In this document: positions 14,812 to 23,199 of the stretch, piece after piece | How the letters are laid out: each line of letters opens with the position of its first letter | Position numbering within the stretch: the first letter of the stretch is position 1 | Source: a virus | IMG/VR virus record: IMGVR_UViG_3300046471_000258 | Span: 1-26,660 of that record | Direction: 5' to 3' (one strand) | Length of the DNA stretch: 26,660 bases | Made by a program: the position numbers and the translations under genes | Notes under the pieces: model-generated | What the model saw: only the letters and a program-made list of their open reading frames with translations | Told to the model about the DNA's origin: nothing | Databases searched by the model: none

Positions 14812-15007
14812 TAATGTCCCCCCTGACGCCCATGGTTTTCAGCAGGCGGTACGTTTTGCGCCGGTAGTACCAGTTCACAAGGAAGGTCGCGACGCCGACG
14901 CCTGCCCCCACCAGAAAGGCGATATCCTGCGGTGACATTGCGCCGAGCCAGGCAAGAAAGGCCGCGACGCAGTAACAGATAAACGAGGTGATGCGCTCCA
15001 TGGTCAT
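14792..15007 (-). CDS. Two-span holin (pinholin-like)
   Basis: A 71-residue membrane protein with two hydrophobic segments, residues about 6-22 (ITSFICYCVAAFLAWL) and 27-46 (DIAFLVGAGVGVATFLVNWYY). A basic cytoplasmic tail (RRKTYRLLK) follows. This is the class II holin layout, and with a SAR endolysin it probably acts as a pinholin that only depolarises the membrane. The ATG at 15007 shares its A with the stop codon of X (TGATG). A second ATG two codons later gives the dual-start arrangement used by many holins to make holin and antiholin, though no residue difference shows which would inhibit. It is not homologous to P2 Y. Confidence 0.8.
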   Translation of the reverse strand: MTMERITSFICYCVAAFLAWLGAMSPQDIAFLVGAGVGVATFLVNWYYRRKTYRLLKTMGVRGDINAAINR

Positions 15008-15210
15008 CAGTCCCAAAGTGAGACGGTTTCACTGACTGCGGGCAGGCTTATGTCCGGCAGTTCCACCGCGTAGCCATGGGGCAGAATTGCCCCCTGTGCG
15101 GCTAAGCCAACGTTAGCCGCGTAAACTTTTTCAACTACCGATCCCGTACGCCCGTAGTACCGCCAGCAGAGCGAATCTACGGTGTCGCCCTGTTCGGCAT
15201 AGACTTTCAT
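15007..15210 (-). CDS. X: Tail protein gpX (LysM-like)
   Basis: This 67-residue homologue of P2 gpX has a LysM-like fold and is needed for tail assembly. Family sequence includes MKVYAEQGDTVDSLCWRYYG at residues 1-20 and AILPHGYAVELPD around 45-57. The start at 15210 is shared with the last base of the L stop (TGATG), which rules out the longer upstream frame. Intact. Confidence 0.93.
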   Translation of the reverse strand: MKVYAEQGDTVDSLCWRYYGRTGSVVEKVYAANVGLAAQGAILPHGYAVELPDISLPAVSETVSLWD

Positions 15211-15680
15211 CAGAGCAGACCGATGATGCAGTGAGACACACCGGCGACGTCGCTGATTGCATTGCGCCCGTCCCGCCATAAATCATCCACCGTACTTTCC
15301 ACGATCTCGGCCTTTTTGCTGCCCTTGTCCGTGGTGTCGTTATTCGGGTAACGCTCCGCCAGGAAGGCCGCCGCGATAGACGCCACGGCGCGCTGATAGG
15401 CGCAGACCTTCACGCTTTCATCATCAATCTGATCGGCAGGAACATCAGCCAGGCGTTTAAAGCCCTGCGAAATCTGCGCATCACGAAAACTGAATAGCTC
15501 GGCATTCACTTCGGTCATGGCAAACTTTGCGGCAGTTCTCAGCCGTTTAGCGGTGACGGTGCCCTCCAGGCGCAGCGTGTCGCGCAGCTCAACCGGATCG
15601 ACATCAGGCCAAAAGTGGGTGTTTTTAATCGCGGGTTCCGTCGCGGCGTCCGGCTTTGGTGCAGGTACAACAAGGGACAT
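15210..15680 (-). CDS. L: Head completion/stabilisation protein gpL
   Basis: This 156-residue homologue of P2 gpL (169) is the head-completion protein that seals the packaged capsid at the portal. Recognisable parts are DVDPVELRDTLRLEGTVTAK near 25-45, RLRTAAKFAMTEVNAEL, and the C-terminal DLWRDGRNAISDVAGV. It overlaps X by one base. Intact. Confidence 0.92.
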   Translation of the reverse strand: MSLVVPAPKPDAATEPAIKNTHFWPDVDPVELRDTLRLEGTVTAKRLRTAAKFAMTEVNAELFSFRDAQISQGFKRLADVPADQIDDESVKVCAYQRAVASIAAAFLAERYPNNDTTDKGSKKAEIVESTVDDLWRDGRNAISDVAGVSHCIIGLL

Positions 15681-15776
15681 AATGACCTCTGAATAGGTGG
15701 ACGGTGGACGCCAGCGTTGAACGAGGTCACTGACCTGCCGCGGCTGGCGTGCCGTCCGGCGCGGGGCGCGTTCTGT

Positions 15777-16433
15777 TTAGCCGTTGGCTGCCTTTTTGAT
15801 GGCTGATTCCAACCGCTCAATGTCTTTTTTAACGCCGCAGTTTGCATTCAACTGAAAAGCACGTTTCAGGTGTTCCAGGGCAAGCGTGGGTTTCTCGGCT
15901 GCGCGGTATACATAACCGGTGATCTTGTGCAGCTTCGCCCTCACCTGATCCGGCATATCCTGGGTTTCCGTCAGTTCCATCGTGGTCATCAGTACGTCGA
16001 GGCTCACCGGCTCACCGGCGGCATAAGCGCGGGTGCTCATATCGGCGATTTCCTCAACCACCACATAAGCAGCCGGACGGGAACCAAAAGGCATAGACAA
16101 CTTGTGTTTCAGTGCATAGCGGGCGATTTCCAGCGCACCAGCATAATCACCGGCGTCGATACGCCAGACCATGATGGTCATCAGGATGGCATCCTGTGCG
16201 CCTTTGCCTTCGGACAGCACGCCATCCACCCACGGCACGTAATCGGGCAGCATGGAGCGTTTCAGCTCCGCTTTCTTTTCGGTGCTGTGTGTCTTTTTCA
16301 GGGTTTTCATGTCTGCATTAAGCTTTTGCAGCAGCAATTCATAGCCGGTGGAATGACGCAGCAGGCGGGGATCCTGCTGCGCGGCCTGAATAGCAGACTG
16401 CCGCAGCAAATGCTGACGGGCAGGGCTGGTCAT
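15777..16433 (-). CDS. M: Terminase small subunit gpM
   Basis: This 218-residue homologue of P2 gpM is the terminase subunit with endonuclease function. It works with gpP at cos to generate the cohesive ends. Segments include PARQHLLRQSA at the N-terminus, YVPWVDGVLSEGKGAQDAIL, MVWRIDAGDYAGALEIARY at about 96-114, and a C-terminal TPR-like helix pair. The start lies 3 bases after the N stop. There are about 95 bases between M and L that hold nothing I recognise. Confidence 0.92.
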   Translation of the reverse strand: MTSPARQHLLRQSAIQAAQQDPRLLRHSTGYELLLQKLNADMKTLKKTHSTEKKAELKRSMLPDYVPWVDGVLSEGKGAQDAILMTIMVWRIDAGDYAGALEIARYALKHKLSMPFGSRPAAYVVVEEIADMSTRAYAAGEPVSLDVLMTTMELTETQDMPDQVRAKLHKITGYVYRAAEKPTLALEHLKRAFQLNANCGVKKDIERLESAIKKAANG

Positions 16434-16436
16434 GGC

Positions 16437-17582
16437 TTATTCCTTCGGTTCTTCGGTTTCGGTTGTTTTGCCTGACGCGGCGTTGATTGCGCCAACCAGT
16501 GCCGCAGTCAGTTCGCTGAAATCGGCTTTTTCAGGCGAGGTTTCCGCAGTGGCGACAATCTCGATGTTTTCAATCAGAGCACCGCAGCCGTAATCTTCCA
16601 CCACGTAATCCTCATTAATAGATTCGTAGTTTTCGATGCGGTCACGCTTTGGCACCTCCTCAATGTGACGGCGGTGTGTGCCGTCCTGCCAATAAATAGA
16701 CAGGTTATCGAGGCGGGTGATCAGCATGGCATTAGCAGGGAAGCCAGGCACGCGGACAGCAGGCAAATTGCCGATACGTTTTTGACTGACAATCAGGTCA
16801 GCGGCCAGCGTCTCTGTGTTGGCCTGGTTTTTATTGACCAGCGGGAAATACTTGTCAGCCATCAGCTTACGACCGCAGATCACTACCAGGTCAGTGTCGT
16901 CCTGATAAACGGGGTCAATCAGTTCGTTAACGGCATCAAAAACCACCGCATCCAGATTTTGATAGGTGTTGTCACCCCCGACTTTGACCGGCGCAGCCGT
17001 GGTCTTGCCGTCAGCGTCAGTTTTGCTGCCCAGCACGCGCTGCGGTGCATTGAGGCGGTACTTTTGCAACCAGCCCACGCCGACATCCTGCAACAGCGGA
17101 TTCTGAATGCGGTTTGATGTTGGTGCGCGGGCAACACCGTTAAAGCCGACCAGGATACGATCCAGCGCCTGACGCTTGATAATGGCGTCACGCAGACGGG
17201 TCTGGAAATCGTTATAACGCGCCCACAAATCCAGCTTGTTATACATCCAGTGAAAATCGTAGTTAGTCTTGGTGCAGTGGTATTGCTCCTGATCCAGCTT
17301 GGTAAAATCAGCCGTTTCACGCTCGTCACCGCCGTCAGTATTTGCCGTGCTGGCAATCGTGCCGGTCACGCCAACGCCCACTTTCGCCCCCATCATTTCG
17401 TCTACCGGAATGATGTTGATACGGGTCAGAAACTCTGACGATTCCTGTAAGCGGGTCATCAGCGTCTGCGTGACCGATGGCTCAACGTTAAATTTTTTGC
17501 TCAGCGTATCAGGCTCAACGTTGTTGAGTTTTGCGAGCTGGGAGAGGAACGCATTAAATTTAAAGCGCGTTTCTTTTTTCAT
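16437..17582 (-). CDS. N: Major capsid protein precursor gpN
   Basis: This 381-residue homologue of P2 gpN (357) is the HK97-fold major capsid protein. It is made as a precursor and trimmed by gpO. Family segments are RFKFNAFLSQLAKLNNV at residues 5-21, FLTRINIIPVDEM near 56-68, LDLWARYNDF, and LPAVRVPGFPANAMLITRLDNLSIYWQ-type late sequence. The C-terminus is longer than in P2 and rich in Glu, Thr and Ala. It follows O by 44 bases. Confidence 0.94.
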   Translation of the reverse strand: MKKETRFKFNAFLSQLAKLNNVEPDTLSKKFNVEPSVTQTLMTRLQESSEFLTRINIIPVDEMMGAKVGVGVTGTIASTANTDGGDERETADFTKLDQEQYHCTKTNYDFHWMYNKLDLWARYNDFQTRLRDAIIKRQALDRILVGFNGVARAPTSNRIQNPLLQDVGVGWLQKYRLNAPQRVLGSKTDADGKTTAAPVKVGGDNTYQNLDAVVFDAVNELIDPVYQDDTDLVVICGRKLMADKYFPLVNKNQANTETLAADLIVSQKRIGNLPAVRVPGFPANAMLITRLDNLSIYWQDGTHRRHIEEVPKRDRIENYESINEDYVVEDYGCGALIENIEIVATAETSPEKADFSELTAALVGAINAASGKTTETEEPKE

Positions 17583-17626
17583 GACCTGTTTCCTAATGAT
17601 GAATTCAAATGTGATGGAGTACGGGA

Positions 17627-18460
17627 TCAGCAGTCGGTGACTGTTTCGTCTGCACCTGCGCCGCCGGTTGCCTGCGGGCGTTTTCCAAAGGTGTGCGCCG
17701 GTTCTTTCTCCAGCTTGCTTTTCAGCGCGCTGAATTCTGTGTGGTCGGCAGAGGTGGATTGCTCCAGGGCATCAAGGCGCTTCACCAGGCCAGACAGCTT
17801 GGTTTCCTGCTGTTCCAGACCGGCCTGAACGTGATCGGCGACCTGAGCCACAGCGTCATGCACATCAGAAAAACGGGCATCATCTGAGGCAGATTTGCGG
17901 GAAAATGCTTGTTTAACACGATCAACCAGAGACGGACGGCTTTCGATTTCCTCAAATTCCAGCGTGGTTTCCTCTGCTGCGGTAAAGAGGTTGTCAGCGT
18001 CCTGCTTGCGTGCTGCCAGCGGGTTTTGCTGAGCCTTTGCACTGAATTGCAGGTACTCGGTGCCCAGGCTTGCAGGGCTGTCGGTCACAGCCAGGCCAAT
18101 CAGATAAGCTTTGCCGGTGTCAGAGAATTTCGGATTCACTTCAATGGAGGTGTAAACCTTCTGACGGGCTTTCACCATCGACACCAAATCCGGCGTAGGG
18201 TCGATATCGGCGTACAACGCTAGCTTGCCTTTCAGCGCGCCGTCGTTAATTTCTTCGGCAGTGACGCTGGTGACGTCGCCATACATACGAAATGCACTAT
18301 CAGGGAAATAGCCTTTGATGTGCTCCATATTGATGCGAGCGCCGTAGACCTTCGGGTCATAGCTCGCTGCCATCTGTTCAATCCATTCGCGGGTGATTTC
18401 ACGCCCGTCGGTGGTTGCACCCTCTACGCAAATACGAAAGCGCTTTGCTTTAACTGTCAT
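17627..18460 (-). CDS. O: Capsid scaffolding protein and maturation protease gpO
   Basis: This 277-residue homologue of P2 gpO (284) is an N-terminal serine protease fused to a C-terminal scaffold. The protease part shows the expected triad positions: D18 in TTDGR, H47 in NMEHIKG, and S105 in VYTSIEVNP (P2 uses D19, H48, S107). The C-terminal half is highly helical with a coiled coil (QQETKLSGLVKRLDALEQ) that directs capsid assembly. It is the first gene of the head-lysis operon, divergent from P across a 144-base promoter region. Confidence 0.93.
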   Translation of the reverse strand: MTVKAKRFRICVEGATTDGREITREWIEQMAASYDPKVYGARINMEHIKGYFPDSAFRMYGDVTSVTAEEINDGALKGKLALYADIDPTPDLVSMVKARQKVYTSIEVNPKFSDTGKAYLIGLAVTDSPASLGTEYLQFSAKAQQNPLAARKQDADNLFTAAEETTLEFEEIESRPSLVDRVKQAFSRKSASDDARFSDVHDAVAQVADHVQAGLEQQETKLSGLVKRLDALEQSTSADHTEFSALKSKLEKEPAHTFGKRPQATGGAGADETVTDC

Positions 18461-18539
18461 TTTTTCTGACTCCAGTCGGTGTGTACTTCTGAGAAATCCA
18501 AGTTTCCCGACTCACGTCCGACACCGCCAGCCGATGCGG

Positions 18540-18560
18540 GTTGATGCTTGATGGCACAAC
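18540..18560. promoter_or_regulatory. Candidate Ogr-dependent site between O and P
   Basis: GTTG-N13-CAAC within CGGGTTGATG-N5-TGGCACAACGT, the same block as upstream of V. It lies 80 bases before O on the minus strand and 45 bases before P on the plus strand, so a symmetric site could serve both divergent late promoters, as in P2. Confidence 0.6.
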
Positions 18561-18604
18561 GTGGGCAGCGCGAAAAGCCGCAGCCCAGGCGGTAACGTGA
18601 CGGC

Positions 18605-20368
18605 ATGAATACATCAAACGCCACCATCATCAGCGACCCGCGCCGACAGGCGGCACTGCTTTACTGGCAGGGTTTTTCTGTGCGGCAAATTGGGGAAATG
18701 CTGAGCCAAAAAACGCCAACCGTGCAGAGCTGGAAAACGCGGGATAAATGGGAAGACATCGCCCCGATTTCACGCGTAGAAACCAGCATGGAAGCGCGGC
18801 TGATCCAGCTCGTCATGAAAGATGTTAAGGAGGGAAAGGACTACAAAGAGATTGACCTGTTAGGCCGACAGATTGAACGCCTGGCACGGGTCAACCGGTA
18901 CAGCCTGACCGGCAGTGAGGCGGACTTAAATCCGAACGTTGCGAACCGCAACAAAGGCGAAAGGAAAGCGCCTGAAAAGAACGTGGTCAGCGATGCAGCC
19001 ATTGAAAAGCTCAGTGATATTTTTATCAGTGAGTCTTTCGGATATCAGCGCGGGTGGCACCGCGCCGGACTCCAGTACCGGATCCGCAACATCCTCAAGT
19101 CACGTCAAATCGGGGCAACCTTTTACTTTGCCCGCGAGGCGTTTACTGATGCGCTGACCACCGGCCGCAATCAGATTTTCCTGTCAGCCAGTAAGGCACA
19201 GGCGCACGTTTTCAAAAACTACATTATCGACTTTGCCCGCCAGGTGGATGTCGATTTAAAAGGCGACCCGATTGTCCTGCCGAACGGCGCACGGTTGATT
19301 TTTCTTGGTACTAACGTGCGTACCGCGCAGAGCTACACCGGCAATCTTTACCTGGACGAATATTTCTGGATCCCAAAATTCCAGGAGCTGCGCAAAGTGG
19401 CTTCCGGCATGTCGCTGCATAAAAAATGGCGTAGTACCTACTTTTCCACGCCGTCGAGCCTGGCACACAGCGCCTATCCGTTCTGGTCGGGCGAACTGTT
19501 TAACAAAGGCCGCCGCAATAAGTCCGACAGGATTGACCTGGATTTGACCCACGCGCACCTGGCAAAAGGTGCGCTGTGTGATGACGGGCAGTGGCGGCAA
19601 ATTGTGACGGTGGAAGATGCGCTTTCAGGCGGCTGTAACCTGTTCGACCTGGATCAGTTGCAACTGGAATACAGCCCCGCAGAATACGACAACCTGCTGA
19701 TGTGTGAATTTGTAGACGATCAGGCGTCGGTGTTCCCGTTCTCTGAATTGCAGGGTTGCATGGTGGACAGCCTGGAAGAATGGGAGGATTTCGACCCATA
19801 CCTGGTACGCCCGTTTGCTTATCGCCCCGTTTGGATTGGTTACGACCCGTCACACACCGGCGACAGCGCAGGCTGTGCGGTGATCGCCCCGCCGTCCATG
19901 CCTGGCGGCAAGTTCCGCGTGCTCGAGCGTCACCAGTGGAAAGGCATGGACTTTGCCGCCCAGGCTAAGAGCATTGAAGACCTGACAAAACGGTTTGTTG
20001 TGGAATACATCGGCATTGATGCCACCGGCATCGGTCAGGGTGTTTTTCAGCTTGTTCAGCAGTTCTTTCCTGCTGCCAGAGAAATTAGCTACAGCCCCGA
20101 GGTAAAAACCGGTCTGGTACTGAAAGCGAAAGACACCATCAACTCAGGCCGTCTGGAGTACGACACAGGTCACACCGATATCACCGCCTCGTTTATGGCA
20201 ATCCGTAAAACCATGACCGCCAGCGGCAGCCGTGCGACCTATGTCGCCAGCCGCAGTGAAGAAGCCAGCCACGCCGATGTTGCATGGGCAATCATGCACG
20301 CCTTAGTCAATGAACCGTTGACCGCTGCCAATGGCGGGCAAAGTCCTAATATCCTGGAGTTTTATTAA
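18605..20368 (+). CDS. P: Terminase large subunit (ATPase) gpP
   Basis: This 587-residue homologue of P2 gpP (590) is the packaging motor ATPase. It has an N-terminal helix-turn-helix (GFSVRQIGEMLSQKTPTVQ, residues 23-41) that reads cos-side DNA. The Walker A-like KSRQIGAT is at 165-172, and Walker B is NLYLDEYFW at 247-255 with D251 and E252. The C-terminal nuclease-like domain includes VWIGYDPSHTGDSAG and the VEYIGIDATGIGQGVF segment. Its stop overlaps the ATG of Q. Intact. Confidence 0.95.
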   Translation: MNTSNATIISDPRRQAALLYWQGFSVRQIGEMLSQKTPTVQSWKTRDKWEDIAPISRVETSMEARLIQLVMKDVKEGKDYKEIDLLGRQIERLARVNRYSLTGSEADLNPNVANRNKGERKAPEKNVVSDAAIEKLSDIFISESFGYQRGWHRAGLQYRIRNILKSRQIGATFYFAREAFTDALTTGRNQIFLSASKAQAHVFKNYIIDFARQVDVDLKGDPIVLPNGARLIFLGTNVRTAQSYTGNLYLDEYFWIPKFQELRKVASGMSLHKKWRSTYFSTPSSLAHSAYPFWSGELFNKGRRNKSDRIDLDLTHAHLAKGALCDDGQWRQIVTVEDALSGGCNLFDLDQLQLEYSPAEYDNLLMCEFVDDQASVFPFSELQGCMVDSLEEWEDFDPYLVRPFAYRPVWIGYDPSHTGDSAGCAVIAPPSMPGGKFRVLERHQWKGMDFAAQAKSIEDLTKRFVVEYIGIDATGIGQGVFQLVQQFFPAAREISYSPEVKTGLVLKAKDTINSGRLEYDTGHTDITASFMAIRKTMTASGSRATYVASRSEEASHADVAWAIMHALVNEPLTAANGGQSPNILEFY

Positions 20369-21384
20369 TGAGTAAGCGCAGAACCCGAAAAACCACGCAC
20401 ACGCTGGCAGCACCTATCCAGCAAGGGGCAGAGGTGTTCAGCTTTGGCGACCCGACGCCGGTTTTAGACCGCCGTGAAATTTTGGATTATCTGGAATGCA
20501 CTGGAAATGGGCGCTGGTACGAACCGCCGATCAGCTTTGATGGCCTGGCTCGCAGCGTTCGCGCTGCGGTACATCACAGCAGTCCGATGTATGTGAAGCG
20601 CAACATTCTCGCCTCAACGTTTATCCCGCACCCGCTGCTAACCCAGCAGGAATTCAGCCGGTACGCGCTGGATTATCTGGTGTTTGGGAATTCATACCTG
20701 GAGCAAACTGATAACCAGCTAAATGAACCGCTGCATTTCAAAGCCAGCCCGTCAAAATATACGCGTCGTGGCGTGGATGATGGCGTTTACTGGTTTGTGC
20801 AGCCAGGACAGGATGCGCACCAGTTCGCGCCTGATAGCGTGTTTCATCTGATTGAACCGGACATTAATCAGGAATTGTATGGCCTGCCGGAATACCTCAG
20901 CGCGCTGAATTCTGCCTGGCTCAATGAGGCCGCCACGCTTTTCCGTCGCAAGTATTATCAGAATGGTGCTCATGCTGGTTATATCTTGTATATGACTGAC
21001 GCGTCTCAATCCAGCACTGACGTCGATAAGATGCGACAGGCCATGCGAGACAGCAAAGGCTTAGGCAACTTCCGCAACCTGTTTATGTACGCGCCAAACG
21101 GAAAGAAGGACGGCATTCAGATTCTGCCGCTGAGTGAAGTCGCCACCAAAGATGATTTTTTCAATATCAAGAAAGCCAGCCGCGACGACTTGCTAAGCGC
21201 GCACCGCGTTCCCCCGCAGATGATGGGTATTATCCCTGATAATGCTGGCGGTTTCGGTGATGTTGAAAAGGCGGCAAGCGTGTTTGTCCGTAACGAGCTG
21301 ACGCCATTGCAGGAACGAATGAAAGAATTTAATGACTGGTGCGGTCTGGAAGTGATCCGTTTCAAACCCTACCAATTAAATTAA
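20368..21384 (+). CDS. Q: Portal protein gpQ
   Basis: This 338-residue homologue of P2 gpQ (344) is the portal ring through which DNA enters and leaves the capsid. Family sequences include FSFGDPTPVLDRREILDY at about 25-42, GRWYEPPISFDGLA, PLHFKASPSKYTRRG, and the late LLSAHRVPPQMMGIIP. It starts one base before the end of P (shared TAATG). Its stop overlaps the stop of the convergent gene by 4 bases. Confidence 0.95.
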   Translation: MSKRRTRKTTHTLAAPIQQGAEVFSFGDPTPVLDRREILDYLECTGNGRWYEPPISFDGLARSVRAAVHHSSPMYVKRNILASTFIPHPLLTQQEFSRYALDYLVFGNSYLEQTDNQLNEPLHFKASPSKYTRRGVDDGVYWFVQPGQDAHQFAPDSVFHLIEPDINQELYGLPEYLSALNSAWLNEAATLFRRKYYQNGAHAGYILYMTDASQSSTDVDKMRQAMRDSKGLGNFRNLFMYAPNGKKDGIQILPLSEVATKDDFFNIKKASRDDLLSAHRVPPQMMGIIPDNAGGFGDVEKAASVFVRNELTPLQERMKEFNDWCGLEVIRFKPYQLN

Positions 21385-21695
21385 ATCTCAAAATAATTTT
21401 TAAAGCCCCGCCAGTCGGGGCGATACTTTGGCGGCTCAAACCGTACAGTAACCTTTTCCCACTCTATGCAATACTCCTCATAGCCATAGCTAAGGGCTGC
21501 ATTCGCGCTTTCAAATATCTGCTCAGGCTTTCTTTGCCACCCCGCCCCCTGCTGATATCGCAAGATTTCAAATCCGTCAGAATATGGGCGGATGAGGTTC
21601 GTATAATCGGAAAAAAATTCCTGGTCACCAAGCCTGGGTATACCTTCCTCTGGATCCAGAAATACAAACAAAGCCCCAATCTTTACTCGCCTCAT
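21381..21695 (-). CDS. Unknown 104-residue protein, convergent with portal gene
   Basis: The start at 21695 is chosen because GGGAGGGGG lies just before it; a start 57 bases further up would add 19 residues. The product is soluble and aromatic-rich (FFSDYTNLIRPYSDGFEIL, LSYGYEEYCIEWEKVTVRF). It reads like a small globular protein. Family not recognised. It lies between the portal gene and cos, a place where P2-like prophages often carry extra genes. The stop overlaps Q tail to tail, and the last 40 bases include the hairpin at 21405-21421. Confidence 0.6.
   Translation of the reverse strand: MRRVKIGALFVFLDPEEGIPRLGDQEFFSDYTNLIRPYSDGFEILRYQQGAGWQRKPEQIFESANAALSYGYEEYCIEWEKVTVRFEPPKYRPDWRGFKNYFEI
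21405..21421. terminator. Hairpin at the end of the portal gene and its convergent neighbour
   Basis: The stem GCCCCG/CGGGGC with a 5-base loop is followed on the minus strand by TTTAAAAATTATTTT. It lies within the last codons of the minus-strand gene, so for that gene termination would be slightly early; for Q it is 20 bases downstream. Confidence 0.45.
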
Positions 21696-21839
21696 TTTCA
21701 CCCCCTCCCCATCAGAGCGCCGCAGCGCCATTCTAAGAGCGTCAATTCCCAAATACCCCCCAACTCACCCACCTTGAGAAAGTCGCTCAGGGTTGCGCTG
21801 ACGCCCCCGATTTTATGGTTCCAGCACCCTCTGCGCGCA

Positions 21840-21858
21840 ATGCTATCCCCGCCTCGCC
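21840..21858 (-). other. cos site (cohesive-end cleavage site)
   Basis: On the minus strand the 19-base core reads GGCGAGGCGGGGATAGCAT. It differs at very few positions from P2 cos (GGCGAGGCGGGGAAAGCAC) and the 186 cos core. It lies between the portal gene and the early region, as in P2, so packaging by P2-type terminase remains possible. Confidence 0.88.
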
Positions 21859-22011
21859 TGCCCGCTTTATAGGGCGTTTTTAATGCAGTTGCATGATCCT
21901 TCTGGATCCTTGCCAGCACTGGCGTGAGGTATGATTTTTAATGACCCGATCGTCATGCAAAACAATGCACGTTATGCATGCAGTAGTCAGAAAAAAACAC
22001 ATACGCGGCAA

Positions 22012-22203
22012 TCAATGGATTTTTCCAGGCGCATTGGAGTTAAAAACAACTTTGAGCAACTCCTCATTTGCCGTAGCAGCTAGTTCTGAAATCCAAATAG
22101 CCACCATCTCCCTCTCCGCTTTATCACACTGGACGCGAGCAGAAAGTTTTGCAATCAATGATATGCGCTCTAACAAAACTGACGTCTCTTCTAAAAAATC
22201 CAT
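22012..22203 (-). CDS. Small helical protein of unknown function next to cos
   Basis: The product is 63 residues, almost entirely helical by appearance (LEETSVLLERISLIAKLSAR, then AEREMVAIWISELAATANEE). A strong GGGGGAG ribosome site lies 2-5 bases before the ATG. The periodic Leu/Ile and Ala positions suggest a small helical bundle, vaguely like DUF3077-type proteins. I cannot confirm a family. It is oriented like the early operon, downstream of A. Confidence 0.55.
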   Translation of the reverse strand: MDFLEETSVLLERISLIAKLSARVQCDKAEREMVAIWISELAATANEELLKVVFNSNAPGKIH

Positions 22204-22434
22204 CTCTCCCCCAAAGAAGTACTGTTTATTTGTCCAGTACTATAAAATCATCTGATTATAATTTCCATAAAAATCTGTGCCTTATTCGATAACTTGTTGA
22301 ATCCGAAAAGCATCCCGCTTAATTTATGTTCAATCTTCACCAAGAGAACTATTGCTGCTTTTTTATTCGACAATTGGTTTATACGCTTGATACACTCCTC
22401 TCAGTGAGAAATTAGAGCTATTTATGAGGTGAAC

Positions 22435-23190
22435 GTGGCTCGTTATTTACAAACGTTTGTAAAAATTTTTTCCCGTGAGGAATATAGAAATGATTTTCTC
22501 AATGGAAAACTTTACATGAATACAATTGAGTACTTTAAAAATTATGAAGAAGTAGCAAATTCAAATATCGCAGATAAAAATGAAGCCTTAATGGCGTGGT
22601 TGCAACCTAATGATGTTAAGGTGCAACTCCAACTTGGCGATACAGAATATGAATTATCGTCAAAGGATTTCGCATCTCCGCTAACTATAAGTATCAGTTC
22701 ACATAATAACTGCAATATTTTTTGCTTAACGTACTTACATGGAAAGGATATAGATATAGACTCACCATTTGATAGTGCTACCTTTGAGATTTTGCAAAAC
22801 TCTTTTATCTTGGATAAAAGGATAAGTGAGTTAGGTGAGTTTGCAGTATCAATTAACCCGGAGATTTTTCTTGAGAGAGTAAGAAAAGCCGTGGAGGATT
22901 TAGTTAAAAACAAGGCAATTGTGTCCGGAATTAGCAAAGCCGTAACATATTATGATGAGGATAAATCCAGTTTGAGTTTAGACTTACACACCGATGCTGT
23001 CTTTCATAAGCAAAGTAAATACTCCCACCAATCGGAATTTAGAATCTGCATATTTAGAAACAATACGACTGGGGAACCATTTATTCTAGATGTGGGGGAA
23101 CTCCGTGATATTGCTAAGATTATAAACACTAAGGATTTAAATAATTTCTTCAACCTTCAATTAGATAAAGTTTTTGAATCAGATTCATAA
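22435..23190 (+). CDS. Unknown 251-residue protein in the A-to-cos cargo site
   Basis: The protein starts at GTG 22435, chosen because GAGG lies 6-9 bases upstream; a GTG two codons earlier has no spacing to that site. The N-terminus has F-x-G-KLYMNTIEYFKNYEE followed by DKNEALMAW, a pattern I have seen in uncharacterised accessory proteins (hydrophobic strand, 'YMNT-x-x-YF', then an acidic D-x-E). The centre is beta-rich, with HNNCNIFCLTYLHG at about 88-101, and the C-terminus has HQSEFRICIF. No membrane spans. It is AT-rich against its neighbours and on the opposite strand. It occupies the site where P2 carries the phage-exclusion genes tin and old, so an anti-phage role is a reasonable guess but unproven. 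Confidence 0.65.
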   Translation: MARYLQTFVKIFSREEYRNDFLNGKLYMNTIEYFKNYEEVANSNIADKNEALMAWLQPNDVKVQLQLGDTEYELSSKDFASPLTISISSHNNCNIFCLTYLHGKDIDIDSPFDSATFEILQNSFILDKRISELGEFAVSINPEIFLERVRKAVEDLVKNKAIVSGISKAVTYYDEDKSSLSLDLHTDAVFHKQSKYSHQSEFRICIFRNNTTGEPFILDVGELRDIAKIINTKDLNNFFNLQLDKVFESDS

Positions 23191-23199
23191 TTTATAAAG

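Noticed and set aside
16437-17582. Truncation or extra domain in the capsid protein N
   Set aside because: It is about 24 residues longer than P2 N, mostly in an acidic C-terminal tail; the body matches throughout, so this is normal variation.
21698-21919. 73-codon minus-strand frame across cos
   Set aside because: It covers the cos core and flanking packaging sequences. Its product looks like random Gly/Arg-rich translation, and the real neighbour gene starts at 21695 with a strong ribosome site.
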